The notes under the pieces were generated by a model. It was not told the origin of the DNA, made no database searches, and saw only the letters and a program-made list of their open reading frames with translations. A program made the translations under genes and the position numbers. From Anaerolineales bacterium (GTDB lineage: Bacteria; Chloroflexota; Anaerolineae; Anaerolineales; DRMV01), in contig JALXBY010000053.1 of assembly GCA_026991215.1 (NCBI GenBank), positions 1-8,035 on the forward strand: a stretch of 8,035 bases of DNA, read 5' to 3'. Position 1 is the first letter of the stretch; the number at the start of each line of letters is the position of its first letter. This document shows, piece after piece, positions 1-6,057 of the stretch.

Positions 1-368
1 GGGTTGGCCGCCCGAACCACGGCCCAGCCCACCAAACCCACGAGGAACAGGAATTCCGTGGTCAGGGCCCGGAAGGCCTCCTGGGTCCACCAGCGGAACA
101 TGCGGCGCCGGTGCTTCCTGGCCCAGGCCAGGGCAGGGAGGGCCAGGGCCAGCAACGCGCTCACCATGGTGGCCGGGGTGTTGGGGGTCCAGCCCAGGGC
201 GGTGGGAAGCCAGAACAGATACCCCCATGTCAACAAAGCCAGCACCCGGCGATAGGGCCACCCCCGGCTGGGCAGCCCTGGCAGCAGCCGCCAGACCAGG
301 GGCCAGAACACCCACCCGGCCAGACTCAGCCACGCGTACCAGGCGGCGAAAACCGCGACCTGTTTCAT
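1..368 (-). CDS. DUF2298-type ('YYY') polytopic membrane protein, N-terminal fragment
   Basis: Reading leftward from the ATG at 368-366, an open frame of 122 codons continues without a stop to the window edge, so only the N-terminus is present. The translation begins MKQVAVFAAWYAWLSLAGWV and is strongly hydrophobic, with likely membrane segments near residues 5-29, 42-58, 66-82 and 104-119. Residues 104-122 (TEFLFLVGLVGWAVVRAAN, followed by a partial proline codon) match the 'E-LF-ahlaWa-vRa-NP' pattern I associate with DUF2298 proteins. These are large membrane proteins of Chloroflexota and archaea with no established biochemical role; a glycosyltransferase-like fold has been suggested for relatives. 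An AGGTG about ten bases upstream of the ATG could be the ribosome-binding site. The gene is transcribed divergently from feoABC. Family assignment is by recalled motif only; the frame itself is well supported by hydrophobicity and codon pattern. Confidence 0.72.
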   Translation of the reverse strand, partial: MKQVAVFAAWYAWLSLAGWVFWPLVWRLLPGLPSRGWPYRRVLALLTWGYLFWLPTALGWTPNTPATMVSALLALALPALAWARKHRRRMFRWWTQEAFRALTTEFLFLVGLVGWAVVRAAN

Positions 369-408
369 GACATTTGGCACCTGCTCAAGGGAATGACAAC
401 CGGGCACG

Positions 409-414
409 ATTGTA
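409..414 (-). promoter_or_regulatory. Putative -10 element for the leftward membrane-protein gene
   Basis: The minus strand reads TACAAT here, about 40 bases upstream of the ATG at 368. No good TTGACA-like -35 lies at 17 bases (TTATTT at 437-432 is the best candidate). A perfect 8-bp palindrome, CCACGTGG at 417-424, sits immediately upstream of the hexamer and could be an operator. This is prediction from motif and position only. Confidence 0.35.
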
Positions 415-475
415 CCCCACGTGGTTTTGGCAAATAAGCGTGAAAACCTTCTCGCAAATCTCCAATTCGGCCCGC

Positions 476-484
476 TGCTACAAT
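476..484 (+). promoter_or_regulatory. Putative extended -10 promoter of the feo operon
   Basis: The sequence TGCTACAAT matches an extended -10 (TGn followed by TACAAT, one mismatch from TATAAT). No convincing -35 hexamer lies 16-19 bases upstream, which fits an extended -10 promoter. Transcription would start near 491 and give a leader of about 45 bases before the feoA ATG. I could not identify a clear Fur or DtxR/IdeR operator, although iron control would be expected for this operon. Confidence 0.45.
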
Positions 485-524
485 GAAGGCATCTTCCAGA
501 AAAGCCTCGGCGCCATCCACATGG

Positions 525-533
525 GAAGGAGGT
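525..533 (+). promoter_or_regulatory. feoA ribosome-binding site with very short spacing
   Basis: GAAGGAGGT is a near-perfect anti-SD complement, but the GGAGG core ends only three bases before the ATG at 536, closer than the usual 5-9. The only nearby upstream in-frame ATG (521) has no SD, and the ATG at 549 is out of frame, so 536 remains the best start despite the spacing. Confidence 0.55.
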
Positions 534-535
534 CT

Positions 536-844
536 ATGCAGAGGGACCATGCGCCCCACGTTCTGAACCACGGCAACGGCCTGCGGCCCCTTGCGGACCT
601 GCCCGAAGGGGCGCGGGCCGTGGTGGTGGCCATCCAGGGCGGCAAGGCCCTGGCCCGGCGCATGGCGGTGTTCGGCTTCACCCCCGGCGCGCAGGTGGAA
701 ATGTTGCGCAACGTCGGCCGCGGGCCGGTATTGGTCCGCCTTCAGCGCCACCGCCTGGCCCTGGGCCGGGGAGAAGCCGAAAAGGTCTGGGTCCGGCCCA
801 TCGTTGCGCGGCCCGCGACGGCTTCCCTTCCCCCAAACAAGTGA
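536..844 (+). CDS. feoA: FeoA, SH3-like component of the ferrous iron transporter
   Basis: This encodes 102 residues. FeoA is a small cytosolic SH3-like beta-barrel protein needed for FeoB-dependent Fe2+ uptake, probably by contacting FeoB's G-protein region. The central part, roughly residues 17-90, follows the family pattern: 'L-dLpeGa-a-V--I-GG-al-rRm---GftPGa-Ve-lr' and then 'pvlVrl--hrlALgrgEAekvwV'. The GFTPGA turn and the final ALGRGEAEKVWV strand are the clearest marks. Typical FeoA proteins have about 75-85 residues; here there is a polar N-terminal extension of about 15 residues (MQRDHAPHVLNHGNG) and a short C-terminal tail. The stop codon overlaps the feoB GTG start by four bases (GTGA), implying translational coupling. 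The identity is firm; the exact start is less so. Confidence 0.92.
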   Translation: MQRDHAPHVLNHGNGLRPLADLPEGARAVVVAIQGGKALARRMAVFGFTPGAQVEMLRNVGRGPVLVRLQRHRLALGRGEAEKVWVRPIVARPATASLPPNK

Positions 845-2895
845 ACCCAGGTGCACCCATGGGGCATTGTGCATCCACGACCACGGTAGACCGTTCGGTT
901 CGGACTTCGGTCCCCAGAGTCGCCCTGCTGGGGCCGCCCAACGTGGGCAAGTCCAGCCTGTTCACCGCGCTCACCGGCATCCACCGGCACGTGGGCAACT
1001 GGCCGGGCAAGACCGTCACCCTGCGGGAAGGTCGGGCGCGGTTCCCCCAGGGGGAATACCTGGTGGTGGACCTGCCGGGCACCTACGGCCTGGGCGGGCA
1101 CTCCGAAGAGGAACGGGAGGCCCTGCGCTTTCTTCTGGAGGCGCGCCCTGACGTCGTGGTGGTCGTGGCCAACGCCGCGGCGCCGGAGTACGGTCTGTAC
1201 CTGCTGGCCGATGTGCTCCCCCTGGGTTTGCCCACGGTGCTGGCCCTGAACATGGCCGACGTGGCCGAACAGCAGGGGGTCCACATCGACCTGGAGGCCC
1301 TGCGTCGGCATCTGGGTGTGCCCGTGGTTCTGGTTTCGGCCGCGCGGGGGCAGGGCCTGGAAGCGCTGCTGCAGGCCATAGCCCACGCGCTTTCCCGGCC
1401 CCGGCCCACGCGGGCTGCGCCTGAGATTCCCCAGGCCTGGCACGAGACCCTGGCCCGTTGGGAGGCGCTGCTGGACCGCTGTTCCAGGTTGCCCTTTCCG
1501 GCTTCGTGGGCCGCGCTCAAGGTGCTGGAGGGTCACCCCTTGGTGGAAGCCCTGGTACGCGAACGGTGCCCCGAACTCGCGGCCGAACTGCAAACGCAGC
1601 GGTCCGGCAACGGGCACCGGGAGGCCTTCCTGGACCTGGCTTCGGCCCGGTATGCCTGGGTGCAGGCCGCGCTCCAGGTGGGCTTCCGCTTCCCGGATTC
1701 CCCCACCGATGCCCTCACGGACCGCCTGGACCGGGTCCTGACCCACCCGTATCTGGGCCTGCCCCTGCTTCTCATCGTGCTGGCCGGCGTCTATTGGCTG
1801 ACCTTCCGCCTGGCCCTGCCCCTTTCCGACTGGCTTCAGACCGCGCTCCTGGGCGGGCTTGCCCGCGCGCTGGTGCCCATGCTCCGCCCCGCGCCGGCCT
1901 GGTTCCAGGACCTGGTCCTGCAGGGCGTGCTTTCGGGCGTGGGGCTGGTGCTCAGTTTCTTCCCCATTCTGGCCGTGTTCTTTACGGCCCTGGCCGTGCT
2001 GGAGGACGTAGGTTACATGGCCCGGGTTGCCTACATCATGCACCGGACCATGGCCCGCATCGGGTTGAGCGGCCGGGTCTTTCTCCCCCTGTTCCTGGGG
2101 TTTGGATGCAACGTGCCCGCGGTGCTGGGCGCTCGCATCGCGGATTCCCGTAAAGCCCGGCTGATGGCCGTGCTCCTGGCGCCCTTCATGCCCTGCACCG
2201 CGCGCATGGCCGTGGTGACCTTCCTGGCCCCGGCCTTCTTTGGACCACAAGCGCCGGTGGTGGTCTGGTTCCTGGTGACCCTGAACCTGCTCGCGCTGCT
2301 CCCCGTGGGCCTGCTCCTGAACCGGTGGCTTCCCCAGGAAGAAGCGGCCGCGGCCTTCATCATGGAAATGCCCCCATACCGCCGGCCCCAGCCGCGGGTG
2401 GTGGCCCTGTTCGTGTGGGAGAACCTGCGGGAGTTCGTGACCAAGGCCGGCACGGTAATTCTGCTGGTGGCCGTGGGGGTCTGGGCGCTGTCCTATTTCC
2501 CCAGTGGCGACGTCTACGATAGTTACCTGGCCCGCCTGGGTCCGTGGCTCGCGCCCCTGGGCCGGTGGCTGGGCTGGTCCGATTGGCGTCTGCCCGTGGC
2601 CCTGCTGACCAGTTTCCTGGCCAAGGAAAACACCATCGCCACCCTGGGCGTGCTCTACGGCCTGGAACCCGGCAGCACCTTAGCCCAGAACGTGGCGGAA
2701 GTCCTTCACCCTGCCGCCCGCCTCTCGTTCCTGGTGGTGCAGATGCTCTTCGTGCCCTGCGCGGCCACGGTCTCGGCCATCCGTCAGGAGGTGGGCCTGC
2801 GCTGGGCTGTGTTCAGCGTGCTGTTGATGCTGGCCGTCTCCCTCCTGGCCGGGGCTTTGACCTTCTACGGCGTGCGGGCCGTGGTGGGAGGGTGA
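841..2895 (+). CDS. feoB: FeoB, G-protein-coupled ferrous iron permease
   Basis: This encodes 684 residues, slightly short of the usual 700-770, and is a cytoplasmic-membrane Fe2+ importer. The N-terminal GTPase shows G1 at 31-39 (GPPNVGKSS), the FeoB signature VGNWPGKTVT at 51-60 (G2), G3 DLPGT at 77-81, G4 NMAD at 137-140 and a G5-like SAARGQG at 166-172. A helical GDI-like region follows to about 290. The permease starts near TDRLDRVLTHPYLG (293-306) and has two gate regions: the LED-GYMAR motif with GFGCNVPA (420-427), and APFMPCTAR (447-455). AKENT (594-598) and VPCAAT (638-643) follow. Cys423, Cys452 and Cys640 occupy the positions of the three pore cysteines reported for Pseudomonas aeruginosa FeoB. 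G3 is followed by YGL rather than the common YSL. The GTG at 841 overlaps the feoA stop; the in-frame ATG at 859, with AGGTG five bases upstream, is an equally plausible start. Confidence 0.97.
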   Translation: MNPGAPMGHCASTTTVDRSVRTSVPRVALLGPPNVGKSSLFTALTGIHRHVGNWPGKTVTLREGRARFPQGEYLVVDLPGTYGLGGHSEEEREALRFLLEARPDVVVVVANAAAPEYGLYLLADVLPLGLPTVLALNMADVAEQQGVHIDLEALRRHLGVPVVLVSAARGQGLEALLQAIAHALSRPRPTRAAPEIPQAWHETLARWEALLDRCSRLPFPASWAALKVLEGHPLVEALVRERCPELAAELQTQRSGNGHREAFLDLASARYAWVQAALQVGFRFPDSPTDALTDRLDRVLTHPYLGLPLLLIVLAGVYWLTFRLALPLSDWLQTALLGGLARALVPMLRPAPAWFQDLVLQGVLSGVGLVLSFFPILAVFFTALAVLEDVGYMARVAYIMHRTMARIGLSGRVFLPLFLGFGCNVPAVLGARIADSRKARLMAVLLAPFMPCTARMAVVTFLAPAFFGPQAPVVVWFLVTLNLLALLPVGLLLNRWLPQEEAAAAFIMEMPPYRRPQPRVVALFVWENLREFVTKAGTVILLVAVGVWALSYFPSGDVYDSYLARLGPWLAPLGRWLGWSDWRLPVALLTSFLAKENTIATLGVLYGLEPGSTLAQNVAEVLHPAARLSFLVVQMLFVPCAATVSAIRQEVGLRWAVFSVLLMLAVSLLAGALTFYGVRAVVGG

Positions 2896-2896
2896 C

Positions 2897-3169
2897 ATGC
2901 TCCGCCGGTTGGAAGCGTTGCTTCAGGAGCCGGGCCGCCTCTGGCAGGTCGAAGACCTGGCCCAGGCCCTGGGGACCACACCGGGTATGGTCCGGGCCAT
3001 GTTGCACACCCTGCAGCGGCAGGGCCGGGTCCGGCAGGTGGCCCTGGGGTGCAGCCCCGGCGCGGCGTGCCGGGGGTGTCCCCTTTCCGGCGTGTGCGTT
3101 CGGATGGGGAAAGGCCTGGTCTGGCTCCCCGCGGCCCAAGGAGGAACCAGGCCGGAGGATGGGGCATGA
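2897..3169 (+). CDS. feoC: FeoC-like winged-helix protein with a four-cysteine cluster
   Basis: This encodes 90 residues. The ATG lies one base after the feoB stop, with GGAGG (2887-2891) five bases upstream. Residues 1-50 look like a winged helix: LEALLQEPGRLWQVEDLAQALGT, then a putative recognition helix TPGMVRAMLHTLQRQGRVRQV. Cys52, Cys58, Cys61 and Cys67 then form C-x5-C-x2-C-x5-C, close to the cysteine-rich wing of enterobacterial FeoC, which can carry an oxygen-sensitive Fe-S cluster and has been linked to FeoB stability. Its third place in a feoAB operon, its size and its cysteine spacing all agree with FeoC. It probably senses iron or oxygen state for FeoB at the membrane's inner face; direct DNA binding is less certain. 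The tail from about residue 77 (GGTRPEDGA) looks disordered. Confidence 0.85.
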   Translation: MLRRLEALLQEPGRLWQVEDLAQALGTTPGMVRAMLHTLQRQGRVRQVALGCSPGAACRGCPLSGVCVRMGKGLVWLPAAQGGTRPEDGA

Positions 3170-3178
3170 AGGGGAAGA

Positions 3179-3209
3179 CCGGCAGGGTGCTACCTGGATG
3201 CAGTGCCGG
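3179..3209. terminator. Weak inverted repeat at the convergent feoC / phosphodiesterase junction
   Basis: CCGGCA (3179-3184) pairs with TGCCGG (3204-3209) around a 19-base loop, and CAGG/CCTG can form a smaller hairpin inside. Only 20 bases separate the two convergent genes. There is no U-tract on either strand, so this is at best a weak or factor-assisted bidirectional terminator. The repeat overlaps the phosphodiesterase 3' end. Confidence 0.2.
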
Positions 3210-4032
3210 GATGCCCTCTGCGTGAGGCCTGGCAGGGTCGCAGGTGTTCGCGCAGGCTCAGGGCGCGGCCCGGTACGTCGGTGAACACGCCATCGGCCTG
3301 CAGGGTAAAGGCCTGCCGCAGGGCCTGGGCGTGGTTCAGGGTGTAGAACAACACCCGGTAGCCCCGGGCCTGCCAGGTCTTCCAGAGGGGATACGGGAGC
3401 AGCCGACGGTGCAGGTGCAGGGCCACCAGGGGCATCCCGGCCAGAAGCGGGGGGAGCCAGCGGGTCATCCAGGGTTTGGGCAAAAGCAGCAGGGCCAAAG
3501 GCACCTCCGGCAGCCGGCGGTGGAAGCGCCACAGGGCCAGGGGGTTGAAGGAGGAGACCCAGACCTTCTCCGTGTACCCCAGGGCCTGAAGCAGGGCCGC
3601 GGTGCGCTCCGGCAGGTCGTCCAAAGGTGAGGGGTAGTTGGTCAGTTCCAGGTTGAGCCAGGCCCGCTGGTCCACCGTGTGCAGGACCTCTTCCAGCCGG
3701 GGCACGGCATACGGTCCCACATAGGGCACGAAGTTGCGGCCTGCATCCAGCCGGGCGATTTCCCCATACGGCGTGCGGTGCACCGGTTTGGCCAGGCCAG
3801 TGGTCCGCTGCAGGGTTGCATCGTGCATGAGCACGAGTTCCCCATCGGCCGTGCGTTTGACGTCCACCTCGATGGCATGGGCCCCGATTTCCAGGGCCAG
3901 GCGGATGGCCTGCAGGGTGTTCTCGGCCTGGAGGGTGGAAGCCCCGCGATGGGCCACCACCGCGCAGCGGGGCAGGGCCCAGGTCCTGGCCCTGCCCCGT
4001 ATCCGTGACGACGGCGTGGCATCCCTGGCCAT
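3190..4032 (-). CDS. Glycerophosphodiester phosphodiesterase (GDPD family)
   Basis: This encodes 280 residues, normal for a bacterial UgpQ/GlpQ-like GDPD. The enzyme hydrolyses glycerophosphodiesters from phospholipid headgroups to sn-glycerol-3-phosphate and an alcohol, using a divalent metal on a TIM barrel. Visible motifs are HRG at 28-30 and EN at 37-38, EVDV at 55-58 with metal ligands Glu55 and Asp57, MHD at 69-71 with catalytic His70, LNLEL at 126-130 with Glu129, SSFNP at 160-164, and a terminal ADGVFTDVPG near 246-255. The residue two after Glu129 is Thr131, where family members usually have Lys. No signal peptide is obvious, so it is probably cytosolic. The ATG at 4032 is favoured because GGTGGAGG (4046-4039) lies six bases upstream; another ATG at 4037 is too close to it. 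Its leader contains the heptad array. The last dozen residues, rich in Arg, Gly and Ser, look unstructured. Confidence 0.92.
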   Translation of the reverse strand: MARDATPSSRIRGRARTWALPRCAVVAHRGASTLQAENTLQAIRLALEIGAHAIEVDVKRTADGELVLMHDATLQRTTGLAKPVHRTPYGEIARLDAGRNFVPYVGPYAVPRLEEVLHTVDQRAWLNLELTNYPSPLDDLPERTAALLQALGYTEKVWVSSFNPLALWRFHRRLPEVPLALLLLPKPWMTRWLPPLLAGMPLVALHLHRRLLPYPLWKTWQARGYRVLFYTLNHAQALRQAFTLQADGVFTDVPGRALSLREHLRPCQASRRGHPGTASR

Positions 4033-4061
4033 GGCATGCCTCCACCGAGGGGCGGTCGGTT

Positions 4062-4145
4062 GTCCGCAGTGCGCAGTCCGCTGTCCGCAGTCCGCTGACT
4101 GCTGACCACTGACCGCTGCCTGCTGACCGCTGACGGCTGTCCGCT
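4062..4145. repeat. Heptanucleotide tandem array, 12 imperfect units
   Basis: Twelve consecutive 7-base units follow one another with no insertion or deletion: GTCCGCA, GTGCGCA, GTCCGCT, GTCCGCA, GTCCGCT, GACTGCT, GACCACT, GACCGCT, GCCTGCT, GACCGCT, GACGGCT, GTCCGCT. The plus-strand consensus is G(T/A)CCGC(T/A). A possible degraded unit, GTCGGTT, precedes it at 4055. Units cluster into a left GTCCGC subtype and a right GACCGCT subtype, as expected from serial duplication and drift. The array starts five bases beyond the ATPase stop and ends 29 bases before the phosphodiesterase ATG, filling the gap between them. Seven is not a multiple of three, and I see no real gene here. Confidence 0.9.
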
Positions 4146-4150
4146 ACCAA

Positions 4151-5410
4151 TCAATCGGCCACGAAGTAGGTTCGGGCGGCCGCGTCCAGCAGTTGCGGGG
4201 ACATCACCGGCTTGATGCCCCGGTACTTGGCGATGTCCACCAGGATGTCGCACAGGTCCCGGGGGTGGGAACCACGCAGGGGTCGCCCGGCTTTGACGTA
4301 CCACTCCTGGATGAGATAGGCCAGGCCTCGCTCGCTGTACTGCACGCCCTTCTTCTGGGCCACCCGCCGGAAGATTTCCCGGAACTCTTCGTATCCGGGG
4401 TCCTCGATGGGGATTTTGTGCCGCAAACGGCGCAGGAAGGCCTCGTCCACCAGGTCCTTAGGCGGCAGGTTGGTGGAAAACACGACCAACACGTCGAAGG
4501 GCACCGGGATTTTCTGACCGGTGTGCAGGGTCAGGTAATCCACCCGGCTTTCCAGGGGGACGATCCAGCGGTTGAGCAGGTCCTGAGGGGAAACCCGCTG
4601 ACGTCCGAAGTCGTCCACCAGAAGCAGGCCGCCGTTGGCCTTCACCTGGACCGGCGCCTGGTAGTACTTGTTGATGGGGTCGAAGATCAGGTCCAGGTCC
4701 TCCAGGGTGAGTTCGCCGCCCACCATGAGGAAGGGCCGGCGGATGCGCACCCAGCGGGTGTCCATCTGGCTGCTGTCGCCGGTTTCCGCCACCTGGTGCA
4801 CGCTGGAATCGAAGAGCAGGATGACCTGCCCGCCGATGTACAGGGCGTAGGGGATGAAAATCGTATCCCGAAGCAGGTACCGGCCGATGGCCTGGGCGAT
4901 GGTGGTCTTGCCGTTCCCCGGCGGGCCGTAGAGGAAAATCGAAAGCCCGGAGTTGATGGCCGGGCCAACGCGGTGGATGATTTCTTCCTTCAGCACCAGG
5001 TGCTTGAACATCTCCCGCACATCCTTTTCCTGGACCACGGGGCGGGAACGGGCCTGCTTCTGGATGGCCTGCACATAGCGGTGGAAGGGCACAGGCGCGG
5101 GTCCCGCGTACTGGCTGCGTTCCAGGGCTTCCCGCGCCCGCTGGATGCCCGCGCCGGTCAGCCCGAACTCATAAGCGGAAGGGCCAAGACCCCCGCGGGC
5201 CCCGCGGATTTCCACGAGTTTCTCCTTCTTGAGGTCCTCCAGCAACTCGCTGACCACACCCATGTAGGGCAGGGCCATGACCTTGGCCAGATCGTGGCCG
5301 GTGATGTACCCCCGGTAGTACAGGATTTTGAGGGCCAGGTCCTGAAGCCAGAGGATGGGGATTTCAGTATCCCGCAGGCTCCGCACAGGAGGAGGGACGA
5401 AGCCGGTCAT
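4151..5410 (-). CDS. AAA+ ATPase with N-terminal winged-helix-like region, function unknown
   Basis: This encodes 419 residues. The C-terminal two-thirds is an AAA+ module: Walker A GPPGNGKTT at 162-170, Walker B LLLVDD at 262-267, sensor-1 FSTN at 311-314, an arginine-rich FLRRLRHKIP stretch at 325-334 suitable for arginine fingers, and a sensor-2-like SHPRDL at 381-386. Residues 18-90 (LALKILYYRGYITGHDLAKV, then a helix and a GLTGAGIQRA segment) look like a winged-helix adaptor domain. A long insertion between Walker A and B (about 190-258) carries IGGQVILLFDSSVHQV and an FDP-NKYY stretch. There are no membrane segments. I recognise this as a family seen in Chloroflexota and some deltaproteobacterial genomes with no assigned role; MoxR-like remodelling of a partner complex is a guess. 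The start is firm: AAGGAGG lies seven bases upstream. It follows the coiled-coil gene by 43 bases. Confidence 0.88.
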   Translation of the reverse strand: MTGFVPPPVRSLRDTEIPILWLQDLALKILYYRGYITGHDLAKVMALPYMGVVSELLEDLKKEKLVEIRGARGGLGPSAYEFGLTGAGIQRAREALERSQYAGPAPVPFHRYVQAIQKQARSRPVVQEKDVREMFKHLVLKEEIIHRVGPAINSGLSIFLYGPPGNGKTTIAQAIGRYLLRDTIFIPYALYIGGQVILLFDSSVHQVAETGDSSQMDTRWVRIRRPFLMVGGELTLEDLDLIFDPINKYYQAPVQVKANGGLLLVDDFGRQRVSPQDLLNRWIVPLESRVDYLTLHTGQKIPVPFDVLVVFSTNLPPKDLVDEAFLRRLRHKIPIEDPGYEEFREIFRRVAQKKGVQYSERGLAYLIQEWYVKAGRPLRGSHPRDLCDILVDIAKYRGIKPVMSPQLLDAAARTYFVAD

Positions 5411-5426
5411 GCAAGAACCTCCTTGC
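5411..5426 (-). promoter_or_regulatory. ATPase-gene ribosome-binding site inside a small hairpin
   Basis: On the minus strand GCAAG (5426-5422) can pair with CTTGC (5415-5411) directly before the ATG, leaving GAGGTT in the loop. The SD sequence AAGGAGGTT (5424-5416) is thus partly in the stem and partly in the loop. The stem has only five pairs, so any effect on translation would be mild. Confidence 0.4.
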
Positions 5427-5453
5427 GTGTTGGGTTATCCGTTGGGGCACCCG

Positions 5454-5957
5454 CTACAGCGGTTCGGGTTCCCCGGTCTGCCCCTCCTCCCCGGCCGGCG
5501 CCTCTGCGGCCAGCGCCTGATGTTCCAAAACCGCGATGGCCTTTTCGACCTGGTTCAGCGCATCCCGCAACTGGGCGGCCACGGTCTGGAAAAGGTGTAG
5601 CGCGTAACTTTCGGCCTCCCGGCGGATGCGTTCGGCCTCGGCCTGGGCCTCTTCCAGGACCTGCTCGGCCCGGGCCCGGGCCTCCTGCACCACCTCGCTT
5701 TCCTCGATGAGGGCTTCCCGTTCCTGCTGGGCCCGCTGGATGATGCGTTTGGCCCGCTCCTGGGCCTGGGCGATGATGCGGTCCTTCTGGGCCATGATTT
5801 GCTGGGCTTTGCGCACCTCGTCGGGGATGGAGATGCGCATCTGGTCGATAAGGTCCCAAAGCCGCTCCTCATCGACCAGGACCCCCCGCAAAAAAGGCAG
5901 GGAACGGCCCTCCTGCACCAGTTCTTCCAGGCGGTCGATCAGTTCTTGCAGGTCCAT
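5454..5957 (-). CDS. Coiled-coil protein resembling V/F-ATPase stalk subunits
   Basis: This encodes 167 residues starting at the ATG at 5957, chosen because GGAGG lies eight bases upstream and the protein then opens with a clean amphipathic helix (MDLQELIDRLEELVQEG). Residues 1-45 form a helical head with SLPFLRGVLVDEERLWDLID. From about residue 46 to 146 the sequence is almost unbroken charged helix rich in Ala, Glu, Gln and Arg (for example QAQERAKRIIQRAQQEREAL), a strong coiled-coil prediction similar in texture to ATP synthase subunit b or V-type subunit E/H. The tail (150-167) is acidic and disordered, with APAGEEGQTGEPEPL. There is no membrane anchor, so an authentic F0 b subunit is unlikely, and no other ATP synthase genes are nearby. 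A DivIVA-like scaffold or a partner of the adjacent AAA+ ATPase are alternatives. The 100-base gap to coaD holds only short GC-rich dyads. Confidence 0.8.
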   Translation of the reverse strand: MDLQELIDRLEELVQEGRSLPFLRGVLVDEERLWDLIDQMRISIPDEVRKAQQIMAQKDRIIAQAQERAKRIIQRAQQEREALIEESEVVQEARARAEQVLEEAQAEAERIRREAESYALHLFQTVAAQLRDALNQVEKAIAVLEHQALAAEAPAGEEGQTGEPEPL

Positions 5958-6057
5958 GGGCCCGGCCTCCATGCGCCAACGGTGGGATGCTTGGGCTACC
6001 CCAATGGGCCTTTCATGGCTTTGGGGGAAGCCCAACGTGCGGGGCCCCGGGTGCCCG

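Noticed and set aside
742..2250. Antisense open frame of 502 codons opposite feoB
   Set aside because: The translation is rich in Gly, Gln, His and Arg with no domain pattern, while the plus strand encodes an unmistakable FeoB.
4062..4145. Reading the heptad array as a CRISPR array or an origin with DnaA-box-like iterons
   Set aside because: Units of 7 bases with no spacers are not CRISPR, and they do not resemble TTATNCACA-type boxes; no replication genes are nearby.
2813..4150. Long minus-strand open frame of 445 codons spanning the heptad array, the phosphodiesterase gene and the feoC region
   Set aside because: Its product is Gly/Pro/Arg-rich low complexity with repeat-derived peptides. 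It overlaps well-supported genes in another frame and is a GC-driven shadow.
4193..5710. Plus-strand open frame of 505 codons opposite the ATPase and coiled-coil genes
   Set aside because: It has low-complexity His/Val/Gln/Pro composition and lies opposite genes with clear motifs and SD sites.
5454..5957. Annotation as an authentic F0 ATP synthase subunit b
   Set aside because: There is no N-terminal membrane helix and no neighbouring atp genes; the similarity is only generic charged coiled coil.
5958..6035. Upstream extension of the coiled-coil gene to an ATG at 6035
   Set aside because: The extra 26 residues have no heptad character, and the ATG at 5957 has a GGAGG at proper spacing.
5991..6049. 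Short dyads (TTGGG/CCCAA at 5991-6004, palindrome CGGGGCCCCG at 6040-6049) as a terminator after coaD
   Set aside because: Stems of 5 bp with no U-tract are expected by chance in GC-rich sequence; read-through into the coiled-coil gene is more likely.
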